Positions 1 through 8,932 are shown, counted from the stretch's first letter. The stretch: 39,975 nt of DNA from an uncultured Nitrospira sp. (GCA_902500775.1 CABVRZ010000007.1:81412-121386), one strand, 5' to 3'. Notes: generated by a model from the letters alone, not told the origin. Translations and numbers: made by a program.

Positions 1-347
1 TCAACCGCACCGCTGTTCACTTCCGTTCCGGTTCGGTAGCAGTCGAGCCATCAGAGCGTGCTGAGTTGAATGCCGTTGTGGGCATGATACAAGCGCTCAA
101 GCAGGGTGTGTCTCAATCGGGACAACAGGTGAGGTTGGAGATCTTTGTATCAACCGATGACATCGGTGCGGCGGCGCTCAATCTCACCCTTAGTCAAAAA
201 CGGGCTGAGGCCGTTCTGACGGCTTTAGGAGGTGAACATCTGGGCGTCCTGACCACCGTCGCGACAGGGAAGGCAGGTCAACGAAGTGTGACACTACAAG
301 CTTCAGTCGAAACGCGCTCCCAAGAACCTGAGAGTCCTCGGCCATGA
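1..347 (+). CDS. OmpA-like domain protein, C-terminal part (5' end outside window)
   Basis: The reading frame is open from the first bases of the window to a TGA at 345-347, so this is the tail of a longer gene. The visible 114 residues have the shape of an OmpA/MotB-like domain: a VHFRSGS strand near the start, an acidic FVSTDD segment where the family usually has GHTD, then LTLSQKRAEAVLTAL, which matches the conserved N-x-x-LS-x-x-RA-x-x-V helix. Such domains bind peptidoglycan, but the usual GHTD signature is altered, so binding is uncertain. The stop overlaps the next start as ATGA, so it is translationally coupled to the GTPase gene. The rest of the protein cannot be judged from here. 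Confidence 0.6.
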   Translation, partial: NRTAVHFRSGSVAVEPSERAELNAVVGMIQALKQGVSQSGQQVRLEIFVSTDDIGAAALNLTLSQKRAEAVLTALGGEHLGVLTTVATGKAGQRSVTLQASVETRSQEPESPRP

Positions 348-865
348 TGCAGAAAAAGATCTGCATGCTGGGTGGATTCGCGGTGGGTAAGACCAGCCTC
401 GTTCGACGATTTGTGACCAACGTGTTCTCGAATGAGTATCACACGACGATCGGGGTGACTGTTGAAAAAAAGACGGTGGTGGTCGACAAGGAGGACGTCA
501 CACTCGTGTTGTGGGATCTCTATGGAGAGGATGAATTTCAACGCGTGCGGGAGTCATATCTCCGAGGCTCGTCCGGCTACATCTTAGTCATGGACGGCAC
601 CAGGAAATCTACGTTGGAGACGGCGCTCGCGCTGCACCAGACTGTCGTTCGAACGATTGGAGCGGTTCCCTTCGTGTCGATTATCAACAAAGCGGACCTT
701 CAAGCAGACTGGGAGATCGATGAGACAGCGATTGAACATCTGCGGGGACAGGGCTGGACTGTGCTGATCGGCAGTGCAAAACTCGGGCAGGGGGTTGAAG
801 AGGTATTCGGTCAGCTTGCGACTCAGATCGTGACACCGTCACCTGCTCCCAGGACGTCGGCATGA
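344..865 (+). CDS. Rab/Ras-like small GTPase
   Basis: A 173-residue single-domain GTPase with all G motifs visible: P-loop GGFAVGKT at 10-17, a switch I threonine in YHTTIGV (32-38), DxxG in WDLYGEDEF (57-65), NKAD at 115-118 and SAK at 144-146. The pattern resembles eukaryotic Rab proteins and bacterial small GTPases. The residue matching the catalytic Gln of Ras (DTAGQ) is Glu62 here, which may lower intrinsic hydrolysis or make it depend on a partner. There is no lipidation motif, so it is probably cytosolic. ATGA overlaps with both neighbours place it in one operon with the OmpA-like protein and the sigma-54 activator. It may relay a state between envelope and transcription, but that is inference. 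Confidence 0.85.
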   Translation: MMQKKICMLGGFAVGKTSLVRRFVTNVFSNEYHTTIGVTVEKKTVVVDKEDVTLVLWDLYGEDEFQRVRESYLRGSSGYILVMDGTRKSTLETALALHQTVVRTIGAVPFVSIINKADLQADWEIDETAIEHLRGQGWTVLIGSAKLGQGVEEVFGQLATQIVTPSPAPRTSA

Positions 866-2664
866 CAGACGCTGTGTCCACTCCCGATTCACCGGACCAC
901 GCATTGTTCAGCCGAGTGCTGTCTGCGCTCGATATCGTGGTGTTTGAACGGGATGAAGAATCAGGAGCCTATCGACTCCATGGCGCTTCACCTGAGTGGT
1001 GGAGCCAGTGCGTTGATCCGGACCACAGGGCCACGTTAGATCTCAGTCGATGCTCACCATTTTTACAGGACTATCTTGTCGGGAGACATCCTGCTTGGGA
1101 AGGAAATCTCGGCACGATTGAGAAGTCTGGCCCCTGGACAGAATCCGATCAGCAAGGAGGTTCGATGACGCTCGAGGCTTCCCTCCTGTCGCTGGGCTCT
1201 CGAAAGCTCTTACTGATCGAATGCCTGGGGTCCAGCTTTGAGGACATGCGATCTATCGTTCAGCGCGCGCGGGAACGGGTGTTGGCCGAAGACCTCACTG
1301 CAAAATTGCATCGCAACACCGAAACACAGCTGATCGATCAGTTAGAGGCGAGTGAGCGAACCAAGGACGAGGCCCTCACACTCCTTCAACATCTTGGGAT
1401 TGCTGCACTGGTTTTGGACGTTGGGGGCCTCGTCACCTTTGCGAGCCGTCGCGCCCTTGAGGTACTCGGAATCACAGCCACAGATGTAATCGGCCAACAT
1501 TGGGAACAGGTACTCCCACTTTCTCAGCCAGATTGTGTGTTGATTCAGTCTATGCTTGAGGGGTCATCACGCATGGAATCGGGCGGTCCGTTTTGTCTTC
1601 AGGGACCTCAAGCCAGATGGCTGGCGGTGGAAATCCATCGAGACCTCTGTCATCCGAGTCGCCACATCATGGTCTTGAGTGATCGCACCGAGCTCCATGC
1701 GCTCCGTCAGGCGCTTCACGAACAGGCGTCGTTTCATGACTTGGTCGGCAAAAGCTCCGCGATGCTCCGCGTCTATCAACTCGTGCGTGACGTTGCGCAA
1801 GTCGATACGACCGTCTTGATCGAGGGGGAGACGGGGACAGGAAAAGAACTGATTGCTCGGGCGATCCATTCATCCAGCACTAGAAAGCATAAACCGTTTA
1901 TCGCCGCGAATTGTGCTGGTCTCACCGATTCAATCCTGACGAGCCAACTCTTCGGTCACAAGCGCGGCGCCTTTACCGGAGCCATCCAAGATCAACAGGG
2001 GTTATTCGAAGCGGCGGAAGGGGGTACGTTGTTTCTGGATGAAATCGGAGACATCCCTCCTCAGGTACAGACTGCACTGTTGCGGGTCTTACAGGAGAAA
2101 GAAATCACCCGTCTGGGGGAGGCCAAGCCACGGAAGGTCAATGTTCGTGTGGTCGCGGCCACCCATCATAACCTGAGTGAAGATGTCGTTCGAGGATCAT
2201 TTCGAGCCGATCTGCTGTATCGAATACGCATTGCGAGAGTCTCTCTTCCACCCCTTCGAGAACGACGGGAGGATATCCCGCTCCTGGCACAATCCCTACT
2301 TGGAACAATCTGTGCGTCTACAGGGAAAACCGTCGAACGTCTGAATCCAGACGCACTTCGTGTGCTGATGAGTTATTCCTGGCCTGGAAATGTTCGTGAG
2401 CTGAGGAGTGCCGTTGAATTCGCCGTGATTAGCTGTAAAGGAAACGAGGTATTCCCTGCGGATCTTCCTCCGGAGATCGCCGGTACCCCCGTGGGACTAA
2501 GCCCGTCCATCTTTATCCCGCTGTCGAGTCAGGACGAGAAAACTCGATTGTTGGCTGCCCTTTCTGAAGCAAAAGGCAACCGAACTGAGGCTGCCAAACG
2601 ATTGGGGATCAGCAGAGCGACATTCTATCGTCGTCTCGTCGAGCTTGAGATTCGTCCTTTCTAG
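862..2664 (+). CDS. Sigma-54-dependent transcriptional activator (PAS, AAA+, Fis HTH)
   Basis: 600 residues. The first 290 or so contain a variable N-terminal region, a likely coiled stretch near 130-170 and a PAS-like sensor (about 175-285); there is no phosphoreceiver. The AAA+ core follows, with Walker A GETGTGK at 322-328, the sigma-54 contact loop GAFTGA at 369-374, a Walker B FLDEIGD soon after and an arginine-finger region FRADLLYR. The C-terminus has a Fis-type helix-turn-helix (NRTEAAKRLGISRATFYRR, about 570-595). It should remodel the sigma-54 RNA polymerase complex at unknown target promoters. It begins inside the stop of the GTPase gene (ATGA), so its signal probably comes through the GTPase or a PAS ligand. 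I saw no clear sigma-54 promoter near it. Confidence 0.92.
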   Translation: MTDAVSTPDSPDHALFSRVLSALDIVVFERDEESGAYRLHGASPEWWSQCVDPDHRATLDLSRCSPFLQDYLVGRHPAWEGNLGTIEKSGPWTESDQQGGSMTLEASLLSLGSRKLLLIECLGSSFEDMRSIVQRARERVLAEDLTAKLHRNTETQLIDQLEASERTKDEALTLLQHLGIAALVLDVGGLVTFASRRALEVLGITATDVIGQHWEQVLPLSQPDCVLIQSMLEGSSRMESGGPFCLQGPQARWLAVEIHRDLCHPSRHIMVLSDRTELHALRQALHEQASFHDLVGKSSAMLRVYQLVRDVAQVDTTVLIEGETGTGKELIARAIHSSSTRKHKPFIAANCAGLTDSILTSQLFGHKRGAFTGAIQDQQGLFEAAEGGTLFLDEIGDIPPQVQTALLRVLQEKEITRLGEAKPRKVNVRVVAATHHNLSEDVVRGSFRADLLYRIRIARVSLPPLRERREDIPLLAQSLLGTICASTGKTVERLNPDALRVLMSYSWPGNVRELRSAVEFAVISCKGNEVFPADLPPEIAGTPVGLSPSIFIPLSSQDEKTRLLAALSEAKGNRTEAAKRLGISRATFYRRLVELEIRPF

Positions 2665-2670
2665 CAAGCG

Positions 2671-2687
2671 GCTGAAAACCTTTCAGC
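2671..2687 (+). terminator. Short hairpin after the sigma-54 activator gene
   Basis: GCTGAAA and TTTCAGC form a 7-bp stem with a 3-base loop, 6 bases after the stop codon. There is no following T run, so it may be an RNA-stabilising hairpin rather than an intrinsic terminator. Confidence 0.35.
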
Positions 2688-3201
2688 TTCTGTCGCGGTC
2701 AGACTCAAAAAAATCACAATCTTGGCGCCAGCCAGTTTCATCGAGCAACAGGAAGAACCTGGTGAGACCTGCTGCGACTGAGTCTCGGAGGTTGCAGAAA
2801 GAGCATTGACGGAAGTTCGAGTAGGAAGCCATAGTTCTATCTCCTCTGCCCGCCTGTCTATCTCCAGGTCGATGGTGAGAATCTCACTCAGTGTCCTGTC
2901 GCTGTCTCACCACTCGGTGAAACTGTCTCATGAGACGGGATATTGTATCAGAACGAAACACCTTCCCCGCCTCGGCAACCTCTGAGAACCGCTGAAATCT
3001 CTCAATTACACCACATAGTTCGTTAGATAAGGCACATGGCCTGAGGATTGCTTCGACAGTCGCTCGTGCCATGAACGGATGCTTTTTGATTCCATTTATA
3101 TCCGTGGAGGGTCTTGTGGAGCGAGTCGTTTCTGGAGGTCAGAGGAGTTGCTGCGGCTACCCATGGAGCGTACGGGAATCCCTCCTGGTTGGGGTGGTTT
3201 C
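2688..3201. other. Intergenic stretch, no supported gene
   Basis: About 510 bases between the sigma-54 activator and the chosen start of the LuxR-type regulator. A 62-codon minus-strand reading frame (2884-3072) lacks a ribosome binding site and any recognisable domain. The reading frame of the next gene is open back to 3079, so part of this stretch would be coding if an upstream start is used. I see no repeats or clear promoter. Confidence 0.4.
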
Positions 3202-3942
3202 ATGAGCGATATCCATCCAGGTACTGCCTCGTGGGTCATCGCGCTTATTAGTCGTCAGTACATCGTATGGAAAGCGTTACAGAAACTTTTAGCGGAGACG
3301 GAGGCTGGGCGGATTGTCGTGCAGCTGTATCACCAGGTGCCACCTAGTTCGTTACTCACCACGAATCCACCCGACCTGTTCCTCCTTGATCTGGAGCTGC
3401 ACCGAAACCCTGGCGGTCCCATCCGAAAGATTAGGCAGGCCCTTTCAAACAGCAAAATCATTGTGATGAGTAGGGAAGATAATATGGGGCGTGCGCATCA
3501 CGCTATTGAATGTGGCGTGGATGGCGTGATTCTGAACGCCCAGCCTCCTGCGGTCATCCTGGCCCTGATCAAGGCGCTACATTCTCCCTCGCTCCATCGG
3601 CCTTGCGAAGGCCATGAAGCAGAGGGCAGCAATGGGAGCACGTTTGTCCAGGAGCGGTCAGTCGTGGAATCGCAGCCACTTGCGTGGATCGACCTATTGA
3701 CCCAGCGTGAACGAGAGGTGGGCAGATTGATCAGTCAAGGGCACTCAAATAAGGAGATTGCCCTGCAGTTGTCTATTACTGACAGTACGGTCCGTCATCA
3801 TCTGACAAGTATTTATTCGAAAACTGGAATTCAGAATCGGCAGAAGCTTCTGCTACGCATCCAACAGAGCGGGCTTCCATCGTCCAACCGGCCTCCGGAA
3901 GAACCGTATTGCCGTGGCTCTCGAAGCATCGAGAGATCGTGA
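3202..3942 (+). CDS. LuxR-type regulator with degenerate receiver domain
   Basis: 246 residues from the ATG at 3202. Residues about 10-125 have a receiver fold and about 165-220 a LuxR/NarL helix-turn-helix (LTQREREVGRLISQG, then SNKEIALQLSITDSTVRHHL). In the receiver the Asp at the phosphorylation position is kept (Asp63 in LLDLEL), but the acidic pair after strand 1 is replaced by Ser17-Arg18 and the conserved Lys is Asn112. Phosphorylation is therefore unlikely, and a small ligand or a partner protein may control it. The start is uncertain: the frame is open to 3079, and an ATG at 3163 lies 15-20 bases after GGAG. I chose 3202 because the receiver begins there. No histidine kinase is adjacent. 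Confidence 0.8.
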   Translation: MSDIHPGTASWVIALISRQYIVWKALQKLLAETEAGRIVVQLYHQVPPSSLLTTNPPDLFLLDLELHRNPGGPIRKIRQALSNSKIIVMSREDNMGRAHHAIECGVDGVILNAQPPAVILALIKALHSPSLHRPCEGHEAEGSNGSTFVQERSVVESQPLAWIDLLTQREREVGRLISQGHSNKEIALQLSITDSTVRHHLTSIYSKTGIQNRQKLLLRIQQSGLPSSNRPPEEPYCRGSRSIERS

Positions 3943-4038
3943 AACTAGGGGATGCCGTATGGTGCTGTGAGTTCGAATGATTGATCAGAACTCCCTAGCG
4001 GCTACGCTGAGCTCAATGGACTGTTGGAGGTGGAACGT

Positions 4039-4362
4039 ATGATGACTCAAGGCCTCCTTGTGAAAAAACCAAACGGTGAAGAGTACTTGCTCACGACAGA
4101 ACTCAATCGTGGAACGCGCCGCCATCGACTGGTGGTTGTGACGAAAGTCAATGGCCAGTGGAAACCCCTGGAAGGTGTGCAGGAATCGGGTTGCCGCGAA
4201 GCGATGATTGGTGCGCTCGTCGACTTTGTTGTCGATCTTTGCAGAGTGCTCAACTCATCTGATCACCAACCGGCGTCCATGGGTGCTCCTACCCAGGCAC
4301 GAGTATCCGGAGGCCGTCGGAGAACAGAATCAGCGTTGCTCCGGCATAGACGCAGGAAATGA
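4039..4362 (+). CDS. Small hypothetical protein
   Basis: 107 residues of unknown family. The first 75 residues look like a compact mixed fold with strands (LLVKKPNGEEYLLTTEL, HRLVVVTKVNGQW); the last 30 are rich in Arg and Ser and probably disordered. The start is the ATG at 4039, which has GGAGG 8 bases upstream; a TTG at 4024 overlaps that ribosome binding site and is unlikely. It sits between two LuxR-type regulators on the same strand. A link to their control is possible but not shown. Confidence 0.6.
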   Translation: MMTQGLLVKKPNGEEYLLTTELNRGTRRHRLVVVTKVNGQWKPLEGVQESGCREAMIGALVDFVVDLCRVLNSSDHQPASMGAPTQARVSGGRRRTESALLRHRRRK

Positions 4363-4607
4363 TCTATGTGCCAAGTTTTAGCGATCTCGAACGGAGGAAC
4401 AGTACGAAATGGTTGTATGCGATGCCCGAGGCGCACGAGGAACAAGGACCAGAGATTCAGTGGGACAGTGGCATGGGGAGAGGATGGGCAGAAGCCTTCC
4501 CTGTGAGTCGTGGTGACACCATGGAACACGGGTTCGGAGAACGAGGGGTTCGCAACAAGGAGGTGAAGAGTCACGTTATGAGTCTGGTGCAAAATCAGGA
4601 GAGTTGG

Positions 4608-5282
4608 ATGGAGAAATCAGAGGGAGTCCGACGGCCTATTCGTGTCCTGGTTATTGATCGTTCTAGCTTGATGCTTCATGGGCTCAGAAGATTTTTCCCC
4701 GAGAATTGCCACATTAACGTGATTGGCATGGCCAATAGTCGAGCGGAGGCGTTGCAAGCTATTCACGCGGAACAACCGGATCTGGTTTTGCTCGAGGTTC
4801 AAGTCGGACAGGACAGTGGGATTGAGCTCTGCAGGATCATTCGGGACAGTCATCCACAGATCAAAGTCCTCTTCTTTACCACTCAGGATGATAAGGATAT
4901 CCTGCGCTCAGCCATTGTGGCTGGGGCACACGGGTACTTGCTGAAAAGTGCCACTGCCGAGTCAATTGCGAGGAGCATTGAAATCGTGGCGGAGGGACAC
5001 GCCATCATGGATCAGCAGTTAATAGACCGACTCATCACGTGGATTCGTGATGGTAGTGCTCCAGGGCAAACGCGGCGGAGAGGGGCCTGCTCGCCAGAAG
5101 AGCGGCACGTGCTTTCCCTGGTGGCATTGGGGAAGACGAACAAGGAAATCGGACAGGAGCTGAAGCTCGCTCCCACCGTGGTGGCATCACGTCTGCAGAA
5201 GATCTATAAGCGTCTTCAGATTTCTAGGCGTTCGGAAGCGGCACGGTACTACATCGATCTCCAGCAGAAATCGTTGGATTGA
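4608..5282 (+). CDS. LuxR-type response regulator with Asp-to-Glu phosphosite
   Basis: 224 residues from the ATG at 4608: receiver at about 10-125 and LuxR/NarL helix-turn-helix at about 161-208 (TNKEIGQELKLAPTVVASRLQKIY). The receiver keeps Asp17, the Thr91-Thr92 position and Lys113 (HGYLLKSA), but the phosphorylated Asp is Glu63 in VLLEVQVG. Glu at this position often mimics the phosphorylated state, so the protein may be always active. The frame runs back to 4359, overlapping the previous stop, but that 83-residue extension looks random. ATG 4608 has AGGAG 6 bases upstream; ATG 4578 has a perfect AAGGAGG at 14 bases, which is too far. Bases 4363-4607 would then be an untranslated leader. 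Confidence 0.82.
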   Translation: MEKSEGVRRPIRVLVIDRSSLMLHGLRRFFPENCHINVIGMANSRAEALQAIHAEQPDLVLLEVQVGQDSGIELCRIIRDSHPQIKVLFFTTQDDKDILRSAIVAGAHGYLLKSATAESIARSIEIVAEGHAIMDQQLIDRLITWIRDGSAPGQTRRRGACSPEERHVLSLVALGKTNKEIGQELKLAPTVVASRLQKIYKRLQISRRSEAARYYIDLQQKSLD

Positions 5283-5488
5283 CCGGGCCGCTCCCACAAT
5301 GAGTAATGAGTCTATCAATAGAAGTATTGCGTGGATGCACGGGTGGGAAAGAGACGTTCAGGCTACAGGAGCTGAAGGCTTGTGCTAGGCAGAGGTCAAA
5401 AGGATCTATTGCAGTGTTCTCGTAAACGCGGTATATCCGTAAGTCTGATTAGTGCTATGGAAGTACGTATACGTGAAAAGGAGGATCA

Positions 5489-6604
5489 ATGAGGCCATCG
5501 ATAGTTACGCTTGGGTTGATCGCGGTGTCTTGCCTGACAACAATGGAGAGTGTTGCCTTTCCCACCGATGATGCGGCGACTGTGTCACAGGCCGCACCGG
5601 TTCTGGATGTGGTCACGCTGAAAGATGGCAGTGTAATACACGGGGAAGTGCTCGAAATGAGCGGTGGGCTTCTGGTGATCAAAAATGCCCTGGCTGCAGA
5701 CCTCATCAAGGTCAAGTGGTCGGAGGTGAGTAAGATCGCTGTCTCTCATCCCCTCCCCTTTCATCTCAAAGAAGGAACCATTCTGAACGGGACGGTGGAA
5801 GAAGGGGACCCAGAGACGATGAAAGTGAAGGCGGGCCCAAGCGGAGATACCATGACGGTTCCGATGAATGCCGTGACGCAAGTGAATCCGGTCGTTCAAG
5901 CTCCAGTTATTTACACGGGGAGTCTCAATGCCGGCTACTCACAGTCCGTGGGGAACAGCCATCTTCGGAACGTCAGCATCCTAGGGGATCTGGTAGCACG
6001 GAGTGAGCAACTTCGGCTGACTCTTCTGGGGCGTTATGTCAATGGAGACAACAACGGCAGTCTGCAAGTACGGAACGCGCGAGGAACCATCAAGTTGGAC
6101 TTCTTCATCACCAAACGGTTGTTCTGGTTCGCGTCGGCCTATGTCGAGAACGATTTCCTCCAAAATCTTAAGTTGAGAACAGCAATCTCCAGCGGACCGG
6201 GATACCAATTCATTGACCGTGGAGACTTTAATGGACTTTTTAAAGACATGACGTTCTATGCCGAGGCTGGTCCGGCGTATTTCAATGAGGACTACCGTGA
6301 CAATACTCTCACCGGAGATCGGGCAAGCTTTCGTGCGCGTATCGCAATGAAATGGGACTGGCCGCTGTTCGATGGTCGAGTGACGCTCTACCACTACAAC
6401 GAGATCTTCCCTTCAGTTCAGAATGCGTCGGATTTCTTTTTCACGATGGATAATGGCATTCGCATGAAAATTTTGGCCGGCTTGGCGAGCGGATTCCAGG
6501 TGACCACTCGCTATAATAATCGTCCCCCCGCCGGCACAGGGGACACCGATAACTTATATTTGCTCACGCTGGGCTATGCGTTTGATACCACCCGTAAACG
6601 ATAA
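5489..6604 (+). CDS. DUF481 family outer-membrane beta-barrel protein
   Basis: 371 residues with a cleavable signal peptide (MRPSIVTLGLIAVSCLTTMESVAF). Residues about 40-135 contain two similar beta-rich units, each with a pattern like LKDGSVIHGEVLE / LKEGTILNGTVEE, followed by the DUF481 barrel from about 140 to the end with alternating aromatic strands (RLFWFASAYVENDFLQN). DUF481 proteins (YdiY of E. coli) are outer-membrane proteins of unclear role, some linked to acid or salt stress. The start has a strong AAAGGAGG 5 bases upstream. It precedes mscL and an OmpA lipoprotein on the same strand, so an envelope or osmotic role is plausible. Confidence 0.85.
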   Translation: MRPSIVTLGLIAVSCLTTMESVAFPTDDAATVSQAAPVLDVVTLKDGSVIHGEVLEMSGGLLVIKNALAADLIKVKWSEVSKIAVSHPLPFHLKEGTILNGTVEEGDPETMKVKAGPSGDTMTVPMNAVTQVNPVVQAPVIYTGSLNAGYSQSVGNSHLRNVSILGDLVARSEQLRLTLLGRYVNGDNNGSLQVRNARGTIKLDFFITKRLFWFASAYVENDFLQNLKLRTAISSGPGYQFIDRGDFNGLFKDMTFYAEAGPAYFNEDYRDNTLTGDRASFRARIAMKWDWPLFDGRVTLYHYNEIFPSVQNASDFFFTMDNGIRMKILAGLASGFQVTTRYNNRPPAGTGDTDNLYLLTLGYAFDTTRKR

Positions 6605-6658
6605 TACAATGCGGTTGGTGATCTCGCATTGAGTCCCTGTCCGATAAGGAGGAGTGCC

Positions 6659-7081
6659 ATGTTAAAAGAATTTAAAGAGTTCGCCATGAAGGGGAACGTC
6701 CTCGATATGGCGATCGGAGTGATCATAGGAGGCGCATTCGGCAAGATCGTGTCATCACTCGTCAGTGATGTGCTTATGCCTCCCCTCGGATTGTTGATGG
6801 GAAAGGTGGATTTTTCCAGCCTGTTCATCGATCTCTCGAACACATCCCCCGCGTCGCTGGCAGCGGCTAAAGCAGCCGGCGCGCCGACGCTGAACTACGG
6901 TGTGTTTCTCCAAAGCGTGTTCGACTTCCTCATCATCGCGTTCGTCATCTTCATGCTCGTCAAACAGGTCAATCGATTTAAAAACGAAGCTCCGCCGCCA
7001 CCGCCACCTGCCCAACCGGTAGCCTCGAACGAAGAGAAGCTCTTGACGGAAATTCGTGATTTACTTAGGGGTCGTCAATAA
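6659..7081 (+). CDS. mscL: Large-conductance mechanosensitive channel MscL
   Basis: 140 residues. The N-terminal amphipathic helix and first membrane helix match MscL closely ([19 protein letters not shown], then [22 protein letters not shown]), followed by a periplasmic loop (about 45-75), the second helix ([22 protein letters not shown]) and a cytoplasmic helix with a proline run and [12 protein letters not shown]. It opens as a pentamer under membrane tension to release solutes on hypo-osmotic shock. ATG 6659 has AAGGAGGAG directly upstream. The ORF is open to an upstream start at 6629, but that would place 10 odd residues before a canonical N-terminus. Confidence 0.97.
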   Translation: MLKEFKEFAMKGNVLDMAIGVIIGGAFGKIVSSLVSDVLMPPLGLLMGKVDFSSLFIDLSNTSPASLAAAKAAGAPTLNYGVFLQSVFDFLIIAFVIFMLVKQVNRFKNEAPPPPPPAQPVASNEEKLLTEIRDLLRGRQ

Positions 7082-7152
7082 GTTGAGTTATGTTGAAGCC
7101 ATGAACCCAATGCCTCGGATCTCTTCATCGAGGCGCACACACAGGAGGTCTC

Positions 7153-8190
7153 ATGCGACTAGGTAAAGGTGTCATACTGATGGCCGGGCTGGTTGCCCTT
7201 GCAGGATGTTCCTCGTACAAACAGTCCCACCCGGATGGGTACATCAAGCAGCCGACCGTCTGTATCGACAAAAAGTGGTACGGTTATTATCAGGGCAGTG
7301 CGTGTCCTTCAACAACCAAGGCAGCGACTCCAGACCCAATGGCGGATCGTTTGGCGGCGCTTGAGAGTGAGCGAGACCGGCTGGCCGGCGAGCTTGAGGC
7401 AGCACGGAGAGAAAATGGATCGCTCAGCAGCCGAGTCAGAGACTTGGAGCGTCAGCTGGCCGACCGTGAGAGACAGCTTTCGGATGCCAAAGCGGAGCGA
7501 GACCGATTCTCATCGAATCTCGCGGCAGCGCAGGGTGACACCGATGAATTGAGTGCCGCCAAGCGTCGCATCGCCGCGCTTGAAGGCGACCTTGCAGCCG
7601 CACAGTCCAACGGTGCGGATAAGGACCGGTTGTCCGCAGAGCTTGCAGACGCCAGGCAGCGTCTGGCCGACTTGGAGCGTCAGCTTGCGGATCGCGACAA
7701 CGAACTCGCCGGTCTGCGAGGCGACCTGTCTGCTGAAATGGCGAAACTGAAAGAGGCCGAGCGTGGACTGATTCGCGCATTGCGGCCTCAAATCAACAAA
7801 GGCAATATCGCGGTTGATCTCAATGACGAGCGTCTCTTGATCAAAATGGCGTCGAGCTATCTGTTTGGATCGGGCCAAGATCAGTTGCAGTCGGACGGGG
7901 GTGATGTGCTGAAACGAGTGGGAGCGATTTTGAAAGAGTATCCCGAATACAAAGTGGCCGTGAATGGGCATACCGATGACAGACAGATCCGTGGGGCATT
8001 GAAGGAAAAGTTTCCAACGAACCAGGAGCTGTCAGAAGCGAGGGCTGTCAATGCCGCCAAGGCCTTAGAAGAAGGGGGGGTCAACGGTGTGACGACGGCT
8101 GGGTTTGCCGATACGAAACCGGTTGCGACGAATAGCACGGACGTAGGTCGTGCGAAAAATCGCCGGGTAGAAATCCGCGTCACCAAGTAG
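7153..8190 (+). CDS. OmpA-family lipoprotein with long coiled coil
   Basis: 345 residues. A lipoprotein signal ends in LVALAGC with Cys19 as the lipid-bearing residue. After a short segment (20-55) a long coiled coil (about 60-205) is rich in Leu, Arg, Glu and Ala and contains repeats of the type LADLERQLADRD. The C-terminal OmpA domain (about 225-345) has YLFGSGQDQL, VNGHTDD and a helix ending in RAKNRRVEIRV. It should sit in a membrane by its lipid, span part of the periplasm through the coiled coil and bind peptidoglycan. ACAGGAGG lies 6 bases before the ATG. Related to Pal/YiaD-type tethers; the exact role is not known. Confidence 0.88.
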   Translation: MRLGKGVILMAGLVALAGCSSYKQSHPDGYIKQPTVCIDKKWYGYYQGSACPSTTKAATPDPMADRLAALESERDRLAGELEAARRENGSLSSRVRDLERQLADRERQLSDAKAERDRFSSNLAAAQGDTDELSAAKRRIAALEGDLAAAQSNGADKDRLSAELADARQRLADLERQLADRDNELAGLRGDLSAEMAKLKEAERGLIRALRPQINKGNIAVDLNDERLLIKMASSYLFGSGQDQLQSDGGDVLKRVGAILKEYPEYKVAVNGHTDDRQIRGALKEKFPTNQELSEARAVNAAKALEEGGVNGVTTAGFADTKPVATNSTDVGRAKNRRVEIRVTK

Positions 8191-8222
8191 CGTGTACTGC
8201 GGATAAGATTGTCGTCTCGTTG

Positions 8223-8259
8223 GCACGGGGGCTTCTCCAATTGGGCGAAGCCCCCGTGC
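8223..8259. terminator. Strong hairpin between convergent genes, probable bidirectional terminator
   Basis: GCACGGGGGCTTC and GAAGCCCCCGTGC form a perfect 13-bp GC-rich stem with an 11-base loop. It lies between the OmpA lipoprotein gene and the convergent DUF1566 gene. Neither side has a T run, so it may slow polymerase or protect RNA ends rather than be a textbook intrinsic terminator. Confidence 0.6.
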
Positions 8260-8359
8260 TGCATGAGAGGCTTCATTGGTCGCGGCACGAGAAGGTGTGT
8301 TTCGCAGCCGTCAGCGACGGTCGTCCTCGCCGCACGTTGCGTCAGCGAGTTGTCGTTTC

Positions 8360-8932
8360 TCAGTAGGCATCCGCGTTATTGCCTGCACGCACGCACCAGA
8401 CGTTATGACGTTCTGTCGTTTTAATATCGTGGGTCATGCCCATGATGAATCCGACGTTCCACGCATGGGTCGATTTACCCGCAAACGATGTGGCCGTCCA
8501 ATAGTGTGCTGGTTGGACATTGACAAAGGGATGGCCTGACGGAATGGTCGGCCCTGGAGAGACAGACGGATCCAGCAAGCTTGCCAGTTCGTGCAACGAG
8601 GGAAGTCGCCAACCCATTCGTCCGCTGATCGTCCGTTTGGCGCAGGCAAACCGCGCAGTAGACCAATTCATCGTTTTCGTTTCCAGCGACCGTTCCCACA
8701 CGAGGCCGGTCTCGTTATCTCTGACTGCGGCCCCGTCAAAATCCGTTAAGACGGTAAACCGCACGTTGTTCGGCAGTTTCTTATCCCAACTTTGCGAGAA
8801 ACTCGATGGAGCGTTCGGGGCGGCTGGTTCTTCATCAAATGCATATCCCAAGTCCCATCCCACCGTCACCATGCTCCCAAGCAGCAATCCCCCCACCCAC
8901 ACGTTCTTTATCCAACGGTCGTTTCTTCTCAC
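8360..8932 (-). CDS. DUF1566 domain protein, probably exported
   Basis: 190 residues. An N-terminal hydrophobic segment (VWVGGLLLGSMVTVGWDLGYAF) looks like a signal peptide or anchor. The rest is a DUF1566 (Lcl C-terminal) domain, recognised by DNETGLVWERS, the paired Cys pattern with RMGWRLPSLHELASLLDPS, HYWTATSFAG and a final VWCVRAG. This family has a C-type-lectin-like fold and occurs in exported proteins of unknown binding partner. It is transcribed towards the OmpA lipoprotein gene and seems to stand alone. Confidence 0.85.
   Translation of the reverse strand: MRRNDRWIKNVWVGGLLLGSMVTVGWDLGYAFDEEPAAPNAPSSFSQSWDKKLPNNVRFTVLTDFDGAAVRDNETGLVWERSLETKTMNWSTARFACAKRTISGRMGWRLPSLHELASLLDPSVSPGPTIPSGHPFVNVQPAHYWTATSFAGKSTHAWNVGFIMGMTHDIKTTERHNVWCVRAGNNADAY

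Noticed and set aside
2884..3072. 62-codon minus-strand reading frame after the sigma-54 activator
   Set aside because: No ribosome binding site, no domain, and it lies in a region with no other support.
4359..4607. N-terminal extension of the second LuxR-type regulator
   Set aside because: The extension does not resemble a domain, and a well-placed ribosome binding site precedes ATG 4608.
8221..8236. Possible sigma-54 promoter TGGCACGGGGGCTTCT
   Set aside because: It does not match the TGGCAC-N5-TTGCW consensus and is better explained as the arm of a hairpin.
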